Source: Acinetobacter lwoffii (GTDB lineage: Bacteria > Pseudomonadota > Gammaproteobacteria > Pseudomonadales > Moraxellaceae). From it: a stretch of DNA of 64,000 nucleotides. The notes below the pieces were generated by a model. That model did no database searches. It worked only from the letters and a program-made list of their open reading frames with translations, and had not been told where the DNA came from. A program made the translations under genes and the position numbers. This document shows positions 18,101-27,069 of the stretch, piece after piece. Each line of letters begins with the position of its first letter. Positions within the stretch are counted from its first letter, which is position 1. Location of the stretch: contig NZ_JAMXXN010000003.1 in assembly GCF_024129435.1 (NCBI RefSeq), positions 62,001-126,000 on the forward strand. The letters run 5' to 3'.

Positions 18101-18735
18101 TCTACACTACCCCTACTTTTACTATTCATAATACTGTAAATGATAAGTTAGCTGTGATTACTATTGGATCTGGGGATTTCAGTTCTCCTATGTCAGCAGG
18201 AGTAAATCCAAATGATGCTGTTTATGTCATTTTTGATAAAGATGTAACAAAGAGAAATTTACCAGTTTTGAAAACTGATCAGCTAAAAACACGAAATTTA
18301 GTCCTAACAGATTTAGTGAAAAACAATAAAACTGACAGTGTAGGAATAGATAAAAATGGCTGGTACTATCCATTACCTTCTAAGTCTCGAATTTTAAATG
18401 ACCATATAGCGATTGATAATGATTTATATGTAAGTATTTTTAATGCAAATGAAGATATTGATAATAAATCTTGTACAGGAGGCATTCGAGGAAAGAGTAC
18501 TGCTCAATTATTCTGTCTTCCATATGGAGGTAATCAATGTTTCACAGGTAAATCGCCAGATGGAAAGGATATAGAGTATGACTCTGAATTTGATTTAGGG
18601 CGTGGAAATGTAGGGATAAATCTTGGTGGTCTCAAGCGTAATCGGTCTATAATATTGAATGCTCCTAATGACTTAAAATTAAAAGACTATCAAGGGAAAA
18701 CTCAATTCGTTTCTCAGCGATGGTATGAGCGTTAA
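15163..18735 (+). CDS. pilY1: PilY1/ComC pilus tip adhesin
   Basis: 1190 residues with a signal peptide (about 1-29, ending GAVSAS). The N-terminal half is a von Willebrand A-like domain with the MIDAS motif MLDVSGSMAYC and later YFLTDGVPEYG. The C-terminal half is the PilY1 beta-propeller (FGSTAGLLHVV, GGLRMGGRSYYALDLSD, VVGGGYDRSYES) with a calcium loop DRNNDGLTDHFYFGDLGGQLW. It is exported and carried to the pilus tip, where it promotes pilus extension, adhesion and, in A. baylyi (ComC), DNA uptake. Start is the ATG at 15163, overlapping pilX, or the ATG at 15169. AT-rich like its operon. Confidence 0.93.
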   Translation: MTMKIKFKKPIVTAWVAGLTTLICGAVSASDIELYKPAQTSKTTLMFMLDVSGSMAYCDNRASTDYKCQSGDISRLDYLKTGMKDLLNGNPAKNIQKLDDNLYVGLGVFSGTASSGDGTGRIQIGAKRLGDIYNYTSELDKEIYRTVDKRSRLCLGVFGCSEWGRWSQDSKQECDNWDDKGICKSWKNYSKTIEGTSYSISEEQTECSFSIINCLQEKRTTVYFLKSSASGSVKETHRSRLLKIIDNINAHGGTPTAFAYAEAGAYMLGETTAGVDNSGYNAAVTDVKNSGKYKAPETMPNATNNNSQCSGYGIYFLTDGVPEYGKNAGSVNIMKKSLGTKGSSFSCSDASLGKEHPYYNSENNTNNWICIGEYTKALLDPEKNPLKVSIKTAVVGFGSTMDQADPKGNTRNDILDAQAWGALGKGGFYRGSDSASVVNSVNQFLQVLATNIPSVTTGTATIPVDNLDTQMIQPWAYFPQFDPQPASTVVSWIGNVKKFSSETGVLKDRDNKAVMSKEGILADDVYDFWADPAIIKEITKGSGANAETIRVKLGGTLSKVKLGRTISPFEERKIYTDRAKITISGAESSATTVKKGDLNLLVAKDLYESNATNNFVQDKKRGYLAALFGFDISKTIASALTISTSDTPHTNFKNFITNQNNAKLRQMGAVMHSKPLLITQSGTTSYTVATDTLTYTNRDDLIVFGSTAGLLHVVKAGNNENGYSGGAGEEIFVFAPSELIDKQPQAFLNNKEQAGELHYGIDGPWTAYTEYVTTGTGINPKVTVQGGKQWIYGGLRMGGRSYYALDLSDVTSSGGTPKIKFKIDPSALDAPVALTHMGESWSKPLITWVNWQGKRKLVMVVGGGYDRSYESPDYASEPSKGAGVYIFDADNGKLLWWASKHANNTATESKVDDLKYSVVSQIKAVDRNNDGLTDHFYFGDLGGQLWRIDWGNLSTTGVSGETARVTRLLNLNDGKNSPRFYTTPTFTIHNTVNDKLAVITIGSGDFSSPMSAGVNPNDAVYVIFDKDVTKRNLPVLKTDQLKTRNLVLTDLVKNNKTDSVGIDKNGWYYPLPSKSRILNDHIAIDNDLYVSIFNANEDIDNKSCTGGIRGKSTAQLFCLPYGGNQCFTGKSPDGKDIEYDSEFDLGRGNVGINLGGLKRNRSIILNAPNDLKLKDYQGKTQFVSQRWYER

Positions 18736-18744
18736 GGATTGCAT

Positions 18745-19173
18745 ATGCATAACATAAAAGGGTTTACCTTAATAGAATTAATGGTGGTTATAGCCATCTT
18801 GTCTATTCTTGCCGCAATCATTGTACCAAGTTATCAAGCTTATATACGTAAGAGTCAGGAAGCAAAAGTAGAATCACACATTCTATTTCTTGCTCAGCAG
18901 CTTGAACGATATAAGGCAAGAAATTTCAACTATAAAAATTTCACTGGGACTGCTGACCTACCCATTGGATTCACTCTAAAAATAGTGGATTTGGATAATA
19001 CAGCTCAATCATTAAGTGGAGCTAATATTTTGGGAAGAGGGTGGATGATTCAAGTTCTCGCCCCTGATAATAAAACGTATAACTATTTAATGTCGAGTGA
19101 TGGACTTAAATGTAAATCGTTACAATCATCTAAGATTAATTTTAAATGTGCTGATGGGAGTGAATCATGGTGA
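18745..19173 (+). CDS. pilE: Type IV pilin-like protein PilE (ComE-like)
   Basis: 142 residues from the ATG at 18745, six bases after AAGGA. The leader MHNIKG precedes [40 protein letters not shown], followed by a helical segment and a C-terminal pair of cysteines (LKCKS..., NFKCADG). It begins nine bases after pilY1 and overlaps the next gene by seven bases. By position it corresponds to comE of A. baylyi. Confidence 0.87.
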   Translation: MHNIKGFTLIELMVVIAILSILAAIIVPSYQAYIRKSQEAKVESHILFLAQQLERYKARNFNYKNFTGTADLPIGFTLKIVDLDNTAQSLSGANILGRGWMIQVLAPDNKTYNYLMSSDGLKCKSLQSSKINFKCADGSESW

Positions 19174-19616
19174 ATAAGTCTCATGGATTTACATTAATAG
19201 AAATCTTAATTGTTGTTGTCATTTTAGGAATTTTAGCTGCTATATCTATCCCTAGTTATAATCAATATATTATCAAAGCAAATCGAGTTGATGCTCAAAC
19301 CACTTTAGTTGACATTGCTTCTAAGATTCAGCGCTATAAAGTTTCTCAAGGAAGTTTATCAAACGGAAGTTCTGTGATTAAACTGACAGATTTAGGGTAT
19401 CCAGCATTGTTGGAAATTCCACAGAATAGTAAACCCTTATACAAGGTTGAATTATCATCTGTGACAGTAGAGGGAGCATGGGAGTTAATAGCTGAACCAA
19501 AAATTTCGACAAAACAGGAAGGTGATGGATGGCTTTGTTTAAATCATAAAGGTGAACAATTCTGGTCTAAAGGAGTTGATGCGTGTAACTTCTCATCAAA
19601 TTCATCATGGAACTGA
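19167..19616 (+). CDS. Type IV pilin-like protein PilE (ComF-like)
   Basis: 149 residues; start overlaps the stop of the preceding pilin gene (ATGGTGA). The leader MVNKSHG precedes [51 protein letters not shown], then a short globular domain with a cysteine pair ([17 protein letters not shown]). It is the last gene of the operon and a paralogue of its neighbour. By position it corresponds to comF of A. baylyi. Confidence 0.86.
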   Translation: MVNKSHGFTLIEILIVVVILGILAAISIPSYNQYIIKANRVDAQTTLVDIASKIQRYKVSQGSLSNGSSVIKLTDLGYPALLEIPQNSKPLYKVELSSVTVEGAWELIAEPKISTKQEGDGWLCLNHKGEQFWSKGVDACNFSSNSSWN

Positions 19617-19776
19617 TAACTAATACCAGATTCAGTAAATCCAAAATTCCACCTAAACACTTTTTAATCTTTCATTCAGGGCAAAGTTCAAGTAAAATAC
19701 TGCCCTCTATGAAAGGGGTTTGAGCTGTATCGATGGTCGGTACAAGGATAATCCGTAAAAACTATAAGGTTCTATC

Positions 19777-20034
19777 ATGGTTGTTATTCGTCTTGCACGC
19801 GGTGGTGCTAAAAAACGTCCGTTCTATCAAATCATTGTGACTGATAGCCGTAATGCACGTGACGGTCGTTTCATCGAACGTATCGGTTTCTTCAACCCTA
19901 CAGCTCAAGGTAAAGCAGAAAAACTTCGTTTAGATGCTGACCGTTTTGCTCACTGGGTTTCTCAAGGTGCTCAACCTTCTGATCGTGTTGCTTCTTTAGC
20001 TGCTCAAGCTAAGAAAGCTGCAGTTGCTGCATAA
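19777..20034 (+). CDS. rpsP: 30S ribosomal protein S16
   Basis: 85 residues: [41 protein letters not shown], the universal S16 N-terminus, with an alanine- and lysine-rich tail. It is the first gene of rpsP-rimM-trmD-rplS, all on the plus strand and closely spaced, and needed for 30S assembly. The 160-base gap before it must hold the operon promoter. Confidence 0.98.
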   Translation: MVVIRLARGGAKKRPFYQIIVTDSRNARDGRFIERIGFFNPTAQGKAEKLRLDADRFAHWVSQGAQPSDRVASLAAQAKKAAVAA

Positions 20035-20064
20035 TTTTTATATAAATTAGGTAGTAGCTTGCCC

Positions 20065-20613
20065 ATGACACCAACACAGAATGTTCCCGAAGATCGTATT
20101 CAGATTGGACAGTTGCGTTCAGCATATGGATTAAATGGGTGGCTCTGGGTCTATTCCAATACAGAACCTATGAGCAACATATTTGACTATCTGCCTTGGT
20201 ACATTGAGACCAAAGCAGGTTGGCAAATTGTCGATGTAAAACGTTGGAAACCACATGGTAAAGGCCTGGTTGTTTCGCTGAAAGGTGTGAGTGATCGCAC
20301 TGCTGCAGACGAACTGGTTGGCTCCAATGTCTGGATCTCTAAATCGCAACTGCCTCAAGCAGGCGTAGATGAGTACTATTGGTCTGATTTAAAAGGTCTA
20401 ACTGTGTTAGGTCTGGATGATCAGGAACAAGAAGTCAATCTCGGTCAAATTTTTGAGCTGTTTGAAACAGGTGCTAATGATGTAATGGTGGTTCGCGCAA
20501 CTGCCGACAGCATTGATGGCGAAGAGCGAATGATCCCATGGCATAAAGATGTGGTGCAACGCGTTGATCTTGAAGCTGGTCGTATCTACGTCAATTGGGG
20601 CGTAGACTACTAA
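20065..20613 (+). CDS. rimM: 16S rRNA processing / 30S maturation protein RimM
   Basis: 182 residues from the ATG at 20065 (an in-frame TTG lies six bases earlier). The RimM N-domain is [24 protein letters not shown] and the PRC-barrel part includes [12 protein letters not shown] and ANDVMVVRA, ending with [22 protein letters not shown]. It binds S19 in the 30S head during late assembly. Located between rpsP and trmD as in most proteobacteria. Confidence 0.96.
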   Translation: MTPTQNVPEDRIQIGQLRSAYGLNGWLWVYSNTEPMSNIFDYLPWYIETKAGWQIVDVKRWKPHGKGLVVSLKGVSDRTAADELVGSNVWISKSQLPQAGVDEYYWSDLKGLTVLGLDDQEQEVNLGQIFELFETGANDVMVVRATADSIDGEERMIPWHKDVVQRVDLEAGRIYVNWGVDY

Positions 20614-20641
20614 GAATTTTTCGGAAATACGGGAGTCTGCG

Positions 20642-21376
20642 ATGTTTTTTGCAGTCATTACGCTTTTTCCTGAAATGTTTGAAGCGATTACAGCCTATGG
20701 TATTAGCGGGCGCGCAGCAAAACGTGAGTTGATGCAAATTCATTGCATCAATCCTCGCGATTATGCGACGGGCAACTATAAACGGGTGGATGAACGTCCA
20801 TTCGGTGGTGGTCCGGGTATGGTGATGATGGCTGAGCCTCTGGCAAAAGCAATCCAGCATGCCAAAGAGCTTGCAACGCAAGCGGGTGCAGTTCAGGTTC
20901 CTGTGGTGTATATGTCACCGCAAGGAAAGACCTTAAGCGAAACTGCGGTACAGGATTTTGTCAAATATGATGGAATCATTATACTGTGCGGACGTTATGA
21001 AGGGGTCGATGAGCGTTTGATCCAGCAATATGTTGATCAGGAATGGTCAATTGGAGATTACGTCTTGTCGGGTGGTGAACTTCCTGCGATGGTTTTATTG
21101 GACAGTATTATCCGGAGACTTCCGGGTGCCATGTCTGATGAGCAATCACACGTACAAGACTCATTTGTGGATGGTCTGCTAGATTGCCCACAATATACCA
21201 AGCCAGATCATTTTGAAGGTTTGGATGTGCCTGAGGTGTTAAAGTCCGGGCATCATGCCAATATTGAAAAATGGCGGTTTTTGCAGCGATATCAGCGTAC
21301 ACTTGAACGCCGCCCAGAGTTGGTGGAAAAAGTCGAGCTGAACAAGCAGCAGAAAAAATGGCTAAAAGATTTGTAA
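20642..21376 (+). CDS. trmD: tRNA (guanine-N1-)-methyltransferase
   Basis: 244 residues of the SPOUT class. The SAM-binding trefoil knot is visible as [27 protein letters not shown] and [29 protein letters not shown]; the C-terminal domain carries [15 protein letters not shown] and HHANIEKWR. It methylates G37 of tRNAs to prevent +1 frameshifting. It begins 28 bases after rimM. Confidence 0.97.
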   Translation: MFFAVITLFPEMFEAITAYGISGRAAKRELMQIHCINPRDYATGNYKRVDERPFGGGPGMVMMAEPLAKAIQHAKELATQAGAVQVPVVYMSPQGKTLSETAVQDFVKYDGIIILCGRYEGVDERLIQQYVDQEWSIGDYVLSGGELPAMVLLDSIIRRLPGAMSDEQSHVQDSFVDGLLDCPQYTKPDHFEGLDVPEVLKSGHHANIEKWRFLQRYQRTLERRPELVEKVELNKQQKKWLKDL

Positions 21377-21561
21377 GATATTGATGAGTGATCATTTCTA
21401 TCTTCAAGCAAGTACTTAAAATCATTTAAGTATTCTTTAATAGGCTCTTTATGGTTGAGATGGTCAACCATAAAGGGAAAGATAATCGGGTGTATGCGCT
21501 TTAGCCTCTATACCCAGCGATGATCAGACCTCTTCTGACTCGCATATATTGGAGATACCCC

Positions 21562-21936
21562 ATGAGCGGTAAGCATCCTTTAGTTCAAGTAATTGAAAAC
21601 GCACAATTGAAACAAAACATCCCTGCTTTTGCACCAGGTGATACAGTTATTGTTCAAGTTAAAGTAAAAGAAGGCGACCGTGAGCGTTTGCAGGCGTTCG
21701 AAGGCGTTGTAATTGCTAAGAAAAACCGTGGTTTGAACTCTGCGTTCACAGTACGTAAAATTTCTAGCGGTGTTGGCGTTGAGCGTGTATTCCAAACTCA
21801 CTCTCCAATCGTCGCTGGTATCGAAGTGAAACGTCGTGGTGACGTTCGTCGTGCTAAACTTTACTACCTACGTGAATTGTCTGGTAAAGCTGCACGTATT
21901 CGTGAAAAATTACCAGCTCGTAAAACTAAAGCTTAA
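21562..21936 (+). CDS. rplS: 50S ribosomal protein L19
   Basis: 124 residues from the ATG at 21562 (GGAGA just upstream). [17 protein letters not shown] and [25 protein letters not shown] are family signatures, followed by [13 protein letters not shown] and [20 protein letters not shown]. Lies at the 30S-50S interface. The trmD-rplS gap of 185 bases may hold an internal promoter. A strong terminator follows. Confidence 0.98.
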   Translation: MSGKHPLVQVIENAQLKQNIPAFAPGDTVIVQVKVKEGDRERLQAFEGVVIAKKNRGLNSAFTVRKISSGVGVERVFQTHSPIVAGIEVKRRGDVRRAKLYYLRELSGKAARIREKLPARKTKA

Positions 21937-21956
21937 TTTTAAGCTTTATACGAGTG

Positions 21957-21984
21957 AAAAAATGCGCCTTTGGGCGCATTTTTT
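21957..21984 (+). terminator. Terminator of the rpsP-rplS operon
   Basis: AATGCGCC-tttg-GGCGCATT flanked by A and T runs. Also suited to stop the convergent small gene on the minus strand. Confidence 0.9.
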
Positions 21985-22005
21985 ATGCCTAATTTTTATG
22001 TAGAT

Positions 22006-22317
22006 TTATTCGAAATGTTCCTGCAAAGGCAAGATCATAGCATCTAAAATATCCAAGAAAATTTTATGAATAAACATCAGGAATAATACAAAATATCCCC
22101 AAGACTGGAATCCTGCATTAAAAAGTTGAATGCAAATAAAACATTGTGTGATAACCAGTAAAATACTGATCCATACATTTGCGATAATATGTCGATGACA
22201 AGAGGGGCAATAATAAGGCTCATATTTTTTAAATTGAAAAGGATTAATGACTTTTCGTTTGCAGCAGGGGCAGGTTCTTTTAAATTTGTTTTTGATTTCT
22301 ATAGAACGTATCTGCAT
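22006..22317 (-). CDS. Small membrane protein with zinc ribbon
   Basis: 103 residues, not recognised as a named family. The N-terminal part has two CxxC knuckles (CPCC about residues 16-19 and CPSC about 37-40) in a zinc-ribbon arrangement. Two hydrophobic segments follow (about 49-67 and 72-95), so it is probably a small inner-membrane protein with a cytosolic zinc finger. It stands alone between two converging or unrelated units. Confidence 0.65.
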   Translation of the reverse strand: MQIRSIEIKNKFKRTCPCCKRKVINPFQFKKYEPYYCPSCHRHIIANVWISILLVITQCFICIQLFNAGFQSWGYFVLFLMFIHKIFLDILDAMILPLQEHFE

Positions 22318-22428
22318 TTATTTTATTTCACACTTATTTTTTTATATTTGATGAATATTTTATATGCAGTTTGATCATGATTAACAAGTAAATTTTAAGA
22401 AAAAAATTAGCGAAAAATAAGATAGAAA

Positions 22429-22451
22429 AGCCTCTGGATGAATAGAGGCTT
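22429..22451 (-). terminator. Terminator of the most distal lipase gene
   Basis: AAGCCTCT and AGAGGCTT arms with an 8-base loop; on the minus strand the stem is followed by TTC after TT. Confidence 0.75.
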
Positions 22452-22459
22452 GGGTGGTT

Positions 22460-23440
22460 TTATAAACCTTGCAGTTTTAAGCGATTGGCATGTTGACGAT
22501 AGGCAGCAACCGGATCAGGTGCAAAGGTACCTTTAATGCCAAATAACAAGTTGATTTCATCCAGATGATTCCATGGATAATCATCCCGAATCGTTTTACC
22601 AAATTTGGCACTACACACCGACACGATTCCATCATTCGCGCCAGCCTTACTCGCAGAAAGCAGATCCAAGGCTTTCATGGCGGCATCGCTGACATCTAGG
22701 GGATTGGTCACGGGTTGATTGCCCGTCATTGAATACAGCGCAATGCCTTGGTCTTTATATTTGCCCTCACCACATAGACTCAGCGAAAGCCCGAGTTTAA
22801 AACGCTGGTTAAATTCGACTGTCCCTTCAATCGACGTGCTGTGTCCTGCTGCCAGAGCATTATGTGGGAAAGCTTGACCATCTAAGCCTTGTGCCCACAT
22901 GATGACGTTACCAAAACTGCTGATCAGGGTATTGAGCAGTTCAGATGTTCTGGTCTGATTGGCAAGTCGCATAACATCAGAAGCGACAATCGTCCCTTGG
23001 TTGGCGCCACCCACAGTCATCACTGAGGCTACATGTTGCGGCATCACCCCGGCTGCATAACGCACGCTATGTGCACCATGACTATGACCAATTAAATTCA
23101 GTTTTTTGGCGCCCGTGATTGCCATGACTTCTTTGAGTTGCTCTACATATTGTTCACCTCTGATTTCGCTGGAATTGAAAGGTGAGATGCGGGTGGCAAA
23201 CGCAGTTGAACCATTACGGGCTAAATCTGGCAAAATTTGATACCAATAATCCATGCCCAAGGCATCGAAACCAATGCGATTAAAGCCGACCATGCCATGT
23301 GCAAATACAATCGGGTATTGTGTTTTTGCATAATTGGACACGACAAATCTGGTTTCTGCTTGCTGCACATTGGAAGCCTGCACATATTGGCCCGCAAATA
23401 ACATACAGCATAAGGTTATAAAATGCGTTCTAATTTTCAT
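22460..23440 (-). CDS. Secreted triacylglycerol lipase, paralogue 1
   Basis: 326 residues from the ATG at 23440 (GGAAC upstream). Signal peptide about 1-22 (ending VQA). Alpha/beta-hydrolase of bacterial lipase family I: oxyanion segment PIVFAHGMVGFNRIG, nucleophile elbow GHSHGAHSV, acid in GANDGIVSVC, and histidine in WNHLDEIN. The two cysteines that form the family disulfide are present (LCGEG, SVCSAK). It ends RQHANRLKLQGL, shared by all four neighbours. Substrate range unknown. Folding should need the Lif foldase at 27070-28098, and export the type II secretion system. Confidence 0.9.
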   Translation of the reverse strand: MKIRTHFITLCCMLFAGQYVQASNVQQAETRFVVSNYAKTQYPIVFAHGMVGFNRIGFDALGMDYWYQILPDLARNGSTAFATRISPFNSSEIRGEQYVEQLKEVMAITGAKKLNLIGHSHGAHSVRYAAGVMPQHVASVMTVGGANQGTIVASDVMRLANQTRTSELLNTLISSFGNVIMWAQGLDGQAFPHNALAAGHSTSIEGTVEFNQRFKLGLSLSLCGEGKYKDQGIALYSMTGNQPVTNPLDVSDAAMKALDLLSASKAGANDGIVSVCSAKFGKTIRDDYPWNHLDEINLLFGIKGTFAPDPVAAYRQHANRLKLQGL

Positions 23441-23473
23441 AAAGTTCCATTTTGGCGGTTTAAAAATTAGAAA

Positions 23474-23500
23474 ATCCCTGTGCATTGGGATGACAGGGAT
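23474..23500 (-). terminator. Terminator between lipase genes 2 and 1
   Basis: ATCCCTG and CAGGGAT arms, followed on the minus strand by TTTTC. It lies in the short gap after the second lipase gene, suggesting partly independent transcription. Confidence 0.6.
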
Positions 23501-23509
23501 GAGATTGAA

Positions 23510-24478
23510 TTACAGGCCTTGCAATTTGAGCCGGTTGGCATGCTGGCGATAAACATCGACTGGGTCTGGAGCAAAGATATTTTTTAATCCGAGGAACTGG
23601 TTCACTTCATCCAGATGGTTCCAGTTGTAGTTATCCCGAATGGTTTTACCGAATTTGGCACTACAGCGGGAGACCAGACCATCATTTTCCTTGCCGCCAT
23701 CTATGAGTAGAGCTGTAACTTTGAGTGCTGAATCAGGATCGAGCGGGTTGGTGACTTGACCTATACCTGTGAATGAATAATGACGAATATCACCGTCTTT
23801 TTCCTTACCTTCACCGCAGGCAGTGGTTGGCATACCGAGCGGATATTTCTGGTTGAATTGAGCAGATCCTGCCAGGGTCAGGCTGCGACCACCAGCCAGA
23901 GAATCATGCGGGAAACTGCTCGGATCCAGACTTTGTGCCCAGGTGATGGCCTTAGACACCAGGTTGATACCACCGACTAAAGGCCCTTGTATCGGTGTAC
24001 CTTCTGCTTGCAGGATCAGGTCTCCAACCGGGGAGCCCTTATGCGGAGCACCGACAGAAGTCAGGGAAGCGACTATTCCATTCCCTGCACCTGCGACATA
24101 ACGAATGGTCGGGCCGCCATGGGAATGACCGATCAGATTGACTTTCTTTGCACCGGTAATGGCCAGAATTTCATTTACCTGCTCTAAAAGTTGCTCACCC
24201 CGAATTTCCGATGAGTTAAAAGGCGAGACGCGTGTTGCCCAGACATTGCCGCCATTACGCGCCAGATCCGGTAAAATCTGATACCAGTAATCCAGCCCAA
24301 ACTGGTCGGTACCGATTCTGATGAAACCCGCCATACCATGTGCAAAGACAATTGGATATTGGGTCTTGGCATATTGTGAACTGGCTTTTGCTGTGACCTG
24401 ACTGGCTTGGGTAGATGCCTGAGTGCTGAGGCATGTACCCGCCAGTAGCAGGCCGCTGATTAATGCTCCGAATTTCAT
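23510..24478 (-). CDS. Secreted triacylglycerol lipase, paralogue 2
   Basis: 322 residues; signal peptide about 1-21 (ending TQA). Family I lipase with PIVFAHGMAGFIRIG, nucleophile GHSHGGPTIRYVAG, acid in KENDGLVSRC and histidine in WNHLDEVNQ; disulfide cysteines in TACGEG and SRCSAK. Of the four it looks closest to paralogue 1 around the active-site histidine (AKFGKTIRD in both). It lies 69 bases upstream of paralogue 1 on the same strand. Confidence 0.91.
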   Translation of the reverse strand: MKFGALISGLLLAGTCLSTQASTQASQVTAKASSQYAKTQYPIVFAHGMAGFIRIGTDQFGLDYWYQILPDLARNGGNVWATRVSPFNSSEIRGEQLLEQVNEILAITGAKKVNLIGHSHGGPTIRYVAGAGNGIVASLTSVGAPHKGSPVGDLILQAEGTPIQGPLVGGINLVSKAITWAQSLDPSSFPHDSLAGGRSLTLAGSAQFNQKYPLGMPTTACGEGKEKDGDIRHYSFTGIGQVTNPLDPDSALKVTALLIDGGKENDGLVSRCSAKFGKTIRDNYNWNHLDEVNQFLGLKNIFAPDPVDVYRQHANRLKLQGL

Positions 24479-24612
24479 TATATTTTCCTCACTTTTGTTG
24501 TTTTAAGGGGATGATCCTCATCCGGTTCCGTGAAGTCTCCCTCTACAGCAGAGACTCAGTTGCCTAAGTTTTTTTAATTAATAAAGATGATCTATTCATA
24601 AAAATTAGTCAT

Positions 24613-25584
24613 TTATAAGCCTTGCAGTTTGAGCCGGTTGGCATGTTGGCGGTAAAGTGCAATCGGATCTTGTGCGAAGGGGCCCAAAATACCGAAAAAC
24701 TGGTTTACTTCATCAAAATGATTGTGAGCATAATCCTGACGAATGATTTGGCCATAGCGTCCGCTACACAGCGGCAGAGCACCATCATTGGCTTCTCCTT
24801 TCAGGAAACTGCTACCTAAAGTCACGACTGTAGATTCAATCGCATCCAGCAGATTGGTTGTCTGCCGGTTGCCCATCCAGGAATAGTGGTAAATTCCATT
24901 TGGCGTGAGTTTGCTACCCTGAGACTGACAATCTTTGGGAATGGCAGAGGAGCCATATTTCATATTGAAAGCCTGAATCGTCTCTGGGTTCATGGCTTCC
25001 AGTGCTTCGATCATACTGACCGGATACTGGTTAGCTGTAACCAGATTCATGCTGTGGCCCAGAATCGTACCGATGGCCTGAATAAATGGCTCAAGCAGAG
25101 GTGTCTGGCTGGCATTGACAAAAACCGGTGTGCCTTGCATGGCACCTGCAATGGCGGTTAAAGAGGCGGCTTTATGCGGTGCAACGCCCTCGATATATTG
25201 AATCGTTGGGCCACCCTGGCTATGCCCAATCAGATTGGCTTTCTTATGGTCTGTCAGTGCCAGTACTTCATCAATTTGCATCAAGAGCTGTTCGCCACGC
25301 AGTTCATTGGACGCAACAGCAGACAATTCGGCAGAAAACACCCGTGCACCATGCCGGCTCAGGTCTTGGGGAATCTGATACCAATAATCCAAACCGATGC
25401 GATCCGTTCCAATCCGATTAAAACCCAGACCAAAACCATGAACAAAGACCATCGGGTATTTTGTCTTGGCATAACTCGAGAGGACAAAATTGCTTTTATA
25501 TTGCTGTAATGCCGAGGCTTGCACAGGGCCAGTCAAGATGGAACCCAGCAACAAAAGGTTCAAGTGATAGATTATTTTTTTCAT
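24613..25584 (-). CDS. Secreted triacylglycerol lipase, paralogue 3 (divergent)
   Basis: 323 residues with a signal peptide (about 1-24, ending VQA). Catalytic elements are kept but altered: one extra residue in the oxyanion loop (HGFGLGFNRIG), nucleophile GHSQGGPTIQY with Gln in place of His, acid in EANDGALPLC, and NHFDEVNQ in place of NHLDEVNQ. Both disulfide cysteines are present. It shares the C-terminal RQHANRLKLQGL. The altered oxyanion loop suggests a different substrate preference; it still looks enzymatically competent. Confidence 0.88.
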   Translation of the reverse strand: MKKIIYHLNLLLLGSILTGPVQASALQQYKSNFVLSSYAKTKYPMVFVHGFGLGFNRIGTDRIGLDYWYQIPQDLSRHGARVFSAELSAVASNELRGEQLLMQIDEVLALTDHKKANLIGHSQGGPTIQYIEGVAPHKAASLTAIAGAMQGTPVFVNASQTPLLEPFIQAIGTILGHSMNLVTANQYPVSMIEALEAMNPETIQAFNMKYGSSAIPKDCQSQGSKLTPNGIYHYSWMGNRQTTNLLDAIESTVVTLGSSFLKGEANDGALPLCSGRYGQIIRQDYAHNHFDEVNQFFGILGPFAQDPIALYRQHANRLKLQGL

Positions 25585-25627
25585 TGCAGCTTCCCGATCA
25601 CTAATAGGTCAAATAAAAAAGAACCAG

Positions 25628-25660
25628 AAAAAAGCCTATATTTCAGCTGAAAATACAGGC
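25628..25660 (-). terminator. Terminator of lipase gene 4
   Basis: Imperfect long hairpin centred on TTTCAGCTGAAA, GCCTGTATT on one side and ATATAGGC on the other, followed by TTTTTT on the minus strand. Confidence 0.75.
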
Positions 25661-25669
25661 ACTCGGGCG

Positions 25670-26680
25670 TTATAAACCTTCTAGTTTGAGCCGGTTGGCA
25701 TGCTGGCGATAGAGGGCGACCGGATCGGGTGCAAACACGCCTTTCAGACCAAACATCATATTGGCCAGGTCAGTATGGTTAAGTTTGTACTGGTCATGAA
25801 TCACTTTGCCCATGAAAGCGCTACAACGTGACACCATGCCATCATTGTCTTTACTGCCATAAGATAAAGGGCCGAGCTGCATCAGGATCGTATCAATATC
25901 CAGAGCATTGGTGGCTTGGGCCACACCAGTCCACGAATAATAATGAATGCCTTTACTATCTTTCTGTTTTAAATTTTTATTGCAGTTTTCTGTAGAAGCC
26001 AATACGCCATCTTTGACCACCTGCTGTGCCACTGTGGCATTAAAAGTATTTGAACCGGTCTGGGTCAGGGATTTCATGGAAGCATCAAAATCAATTTCCA
26101 GTTCAGGCTTAAACTGACCCAGTGCAATCAATGGTCCAATAATATAATCACCTAAAATGTTAAAGGCGGTACGCGTCAGGCTATTGTTCTGAATATCATC
26201 TGCCACTTTGGAGCCATGGTAGGTGCCTGCAACGCCAGTGATAGACGCAATATACTGCGGCTGGGTCGCTGCAACATACAGCACTGTTGGCCCACCATGG
26301 GAATGACCAATCAAATTCAGTTTTTTCTTGCCGGTAATTGCCAGAACATCTTCAACCTGCTGAACCAGTTGTTCACCGCGATGCGCCGTTGTATTTGCCG
26401 GAGACAATTGTGCCGCAAAGACAGTGGAGCCATTACGTGCCATATCTGGCAGAATCTGATACCAGTAATCCAGCCCGATACTATCGGTGCCAATGCGTGA
26501 CCAGCCTAGCCAGCCATGCACCATCAAGATCGGATATTGGGTCTTGGCATAGTCAGACCGGGTCTTTTCGATGACTTGTGTTGCACTCGCTGCAGCCTGA
26601 GTCTGTGCAGAAAAACTGAATCCCAGAGTTGTCGCTAAAGCCACAGTCAGTAACTGGGCTGTCTTGCTGAAAGTATGCAT
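25670..26680 (-). CDS. Secreted triacylglycerol lipase, paralogue 4
   Basis: 336 residues, the longest of the four; signal peptide about 1-30 (ending TQAAA). Oxyanion segment PILMVHGWLGWSRIG, nucleophile GHSHGGPTVLYVAA, acid in KDNDGMVSRC and histidine in LNHTDLANM; cysteines in ENCNK and SRCSA. It ends RQHANRLKLEGL. It is the gene nearest to the foldase and so occupies the lipA position of the A. calcoaceticus/A. baylyi lipB-lipA pair. Confidence 0.9.
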   Translation of the reverse strand: MHTFSKTAQLLTVALATTLGFSFSAQTQAAASATQVIEKTRSDYAKTQYPILMVHGWLGWSRIGTDSIGLDYWYQILPDMARNGSTVFAAQLSPANTTAHRGEQLVQQVEDVLAITGKKKLNLIGHSHGGPTVLYVAATQPQYIASITGVAGTYHGSKVADDIQNNSLTRTAFNILGDYIIGPLIALGQFKPELEIDFDASMKSLTQTGSNTFNATVAQQVVKDGVLASTENCNKNLKQKDSKGIHYYSWTGVAQATNALDIDTILMQLGPLSYGSKDNDGMVSRCSAFMGKVIHDQYKLNHTDLANMMFGLKGVFAPDPVALYRQHANRLKLEGL

Positions 26681-27036
26681 AGCTGTCCCTTTTTAATTTT
26701 ATCGTTATTCAAGCAATCATTGCTTTTTGTAGAGTGTCGCAAGCCACAAATCAGATGACGAAAATACAGTTTCGGCCTTCAGTGGCTAAGCAATTTTTCT
26801 TTTGAAGAAGCGGTATTTTTTCACTTCAGAGGTCTAAAACCATGTCATTTGGGGACATGCAGGACAGGAGGAATTTACATTGTAAGTATGTGTTTTATGT
26901 GCAGATGTATTTAAATAAAAAGTCTTTGAAATCATTAAACTTTGTCTAAGTTCTTTTGTGTAAGTGCGAAATATTTGGAAACAACTATAAAAGAGCATTT
27001 TGAGAAAAAATATAAAGTTATCAAAAGGGAGTTTAT
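26681..27036. other. Gap between foldase and lipase 4, no gene seen
   Basis: About 356 bases without a convincing reading frame. It should contain the promoter of the fourth lipase gene. A small inverted repeat, CATGTC at 26841 and GACATG at 26854, is the only structure noted; it could be an operator but no known factor is implied. Confidence 0.4.
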
Positions 27037-27064
27037 AAAAAAGCCATCAACAGGTGATGGCTTT
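27037..27064 (-). terminator. Terminator of the lipase foldase gene
   Basis: AAAAGCCATCA and TGATGGCTTTT arms around a 5-base loop, at the 3' end of the foldase gene. Confidence 0.85.
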
Positions 27065-27069
27065 TGGGC

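Noticed and set aside
23334..26574. Several plus-strand frames across the lipase genes
   Set aside because: They repeat in each paralogue as antisense shadows of the same coding sequence and show no independent support.
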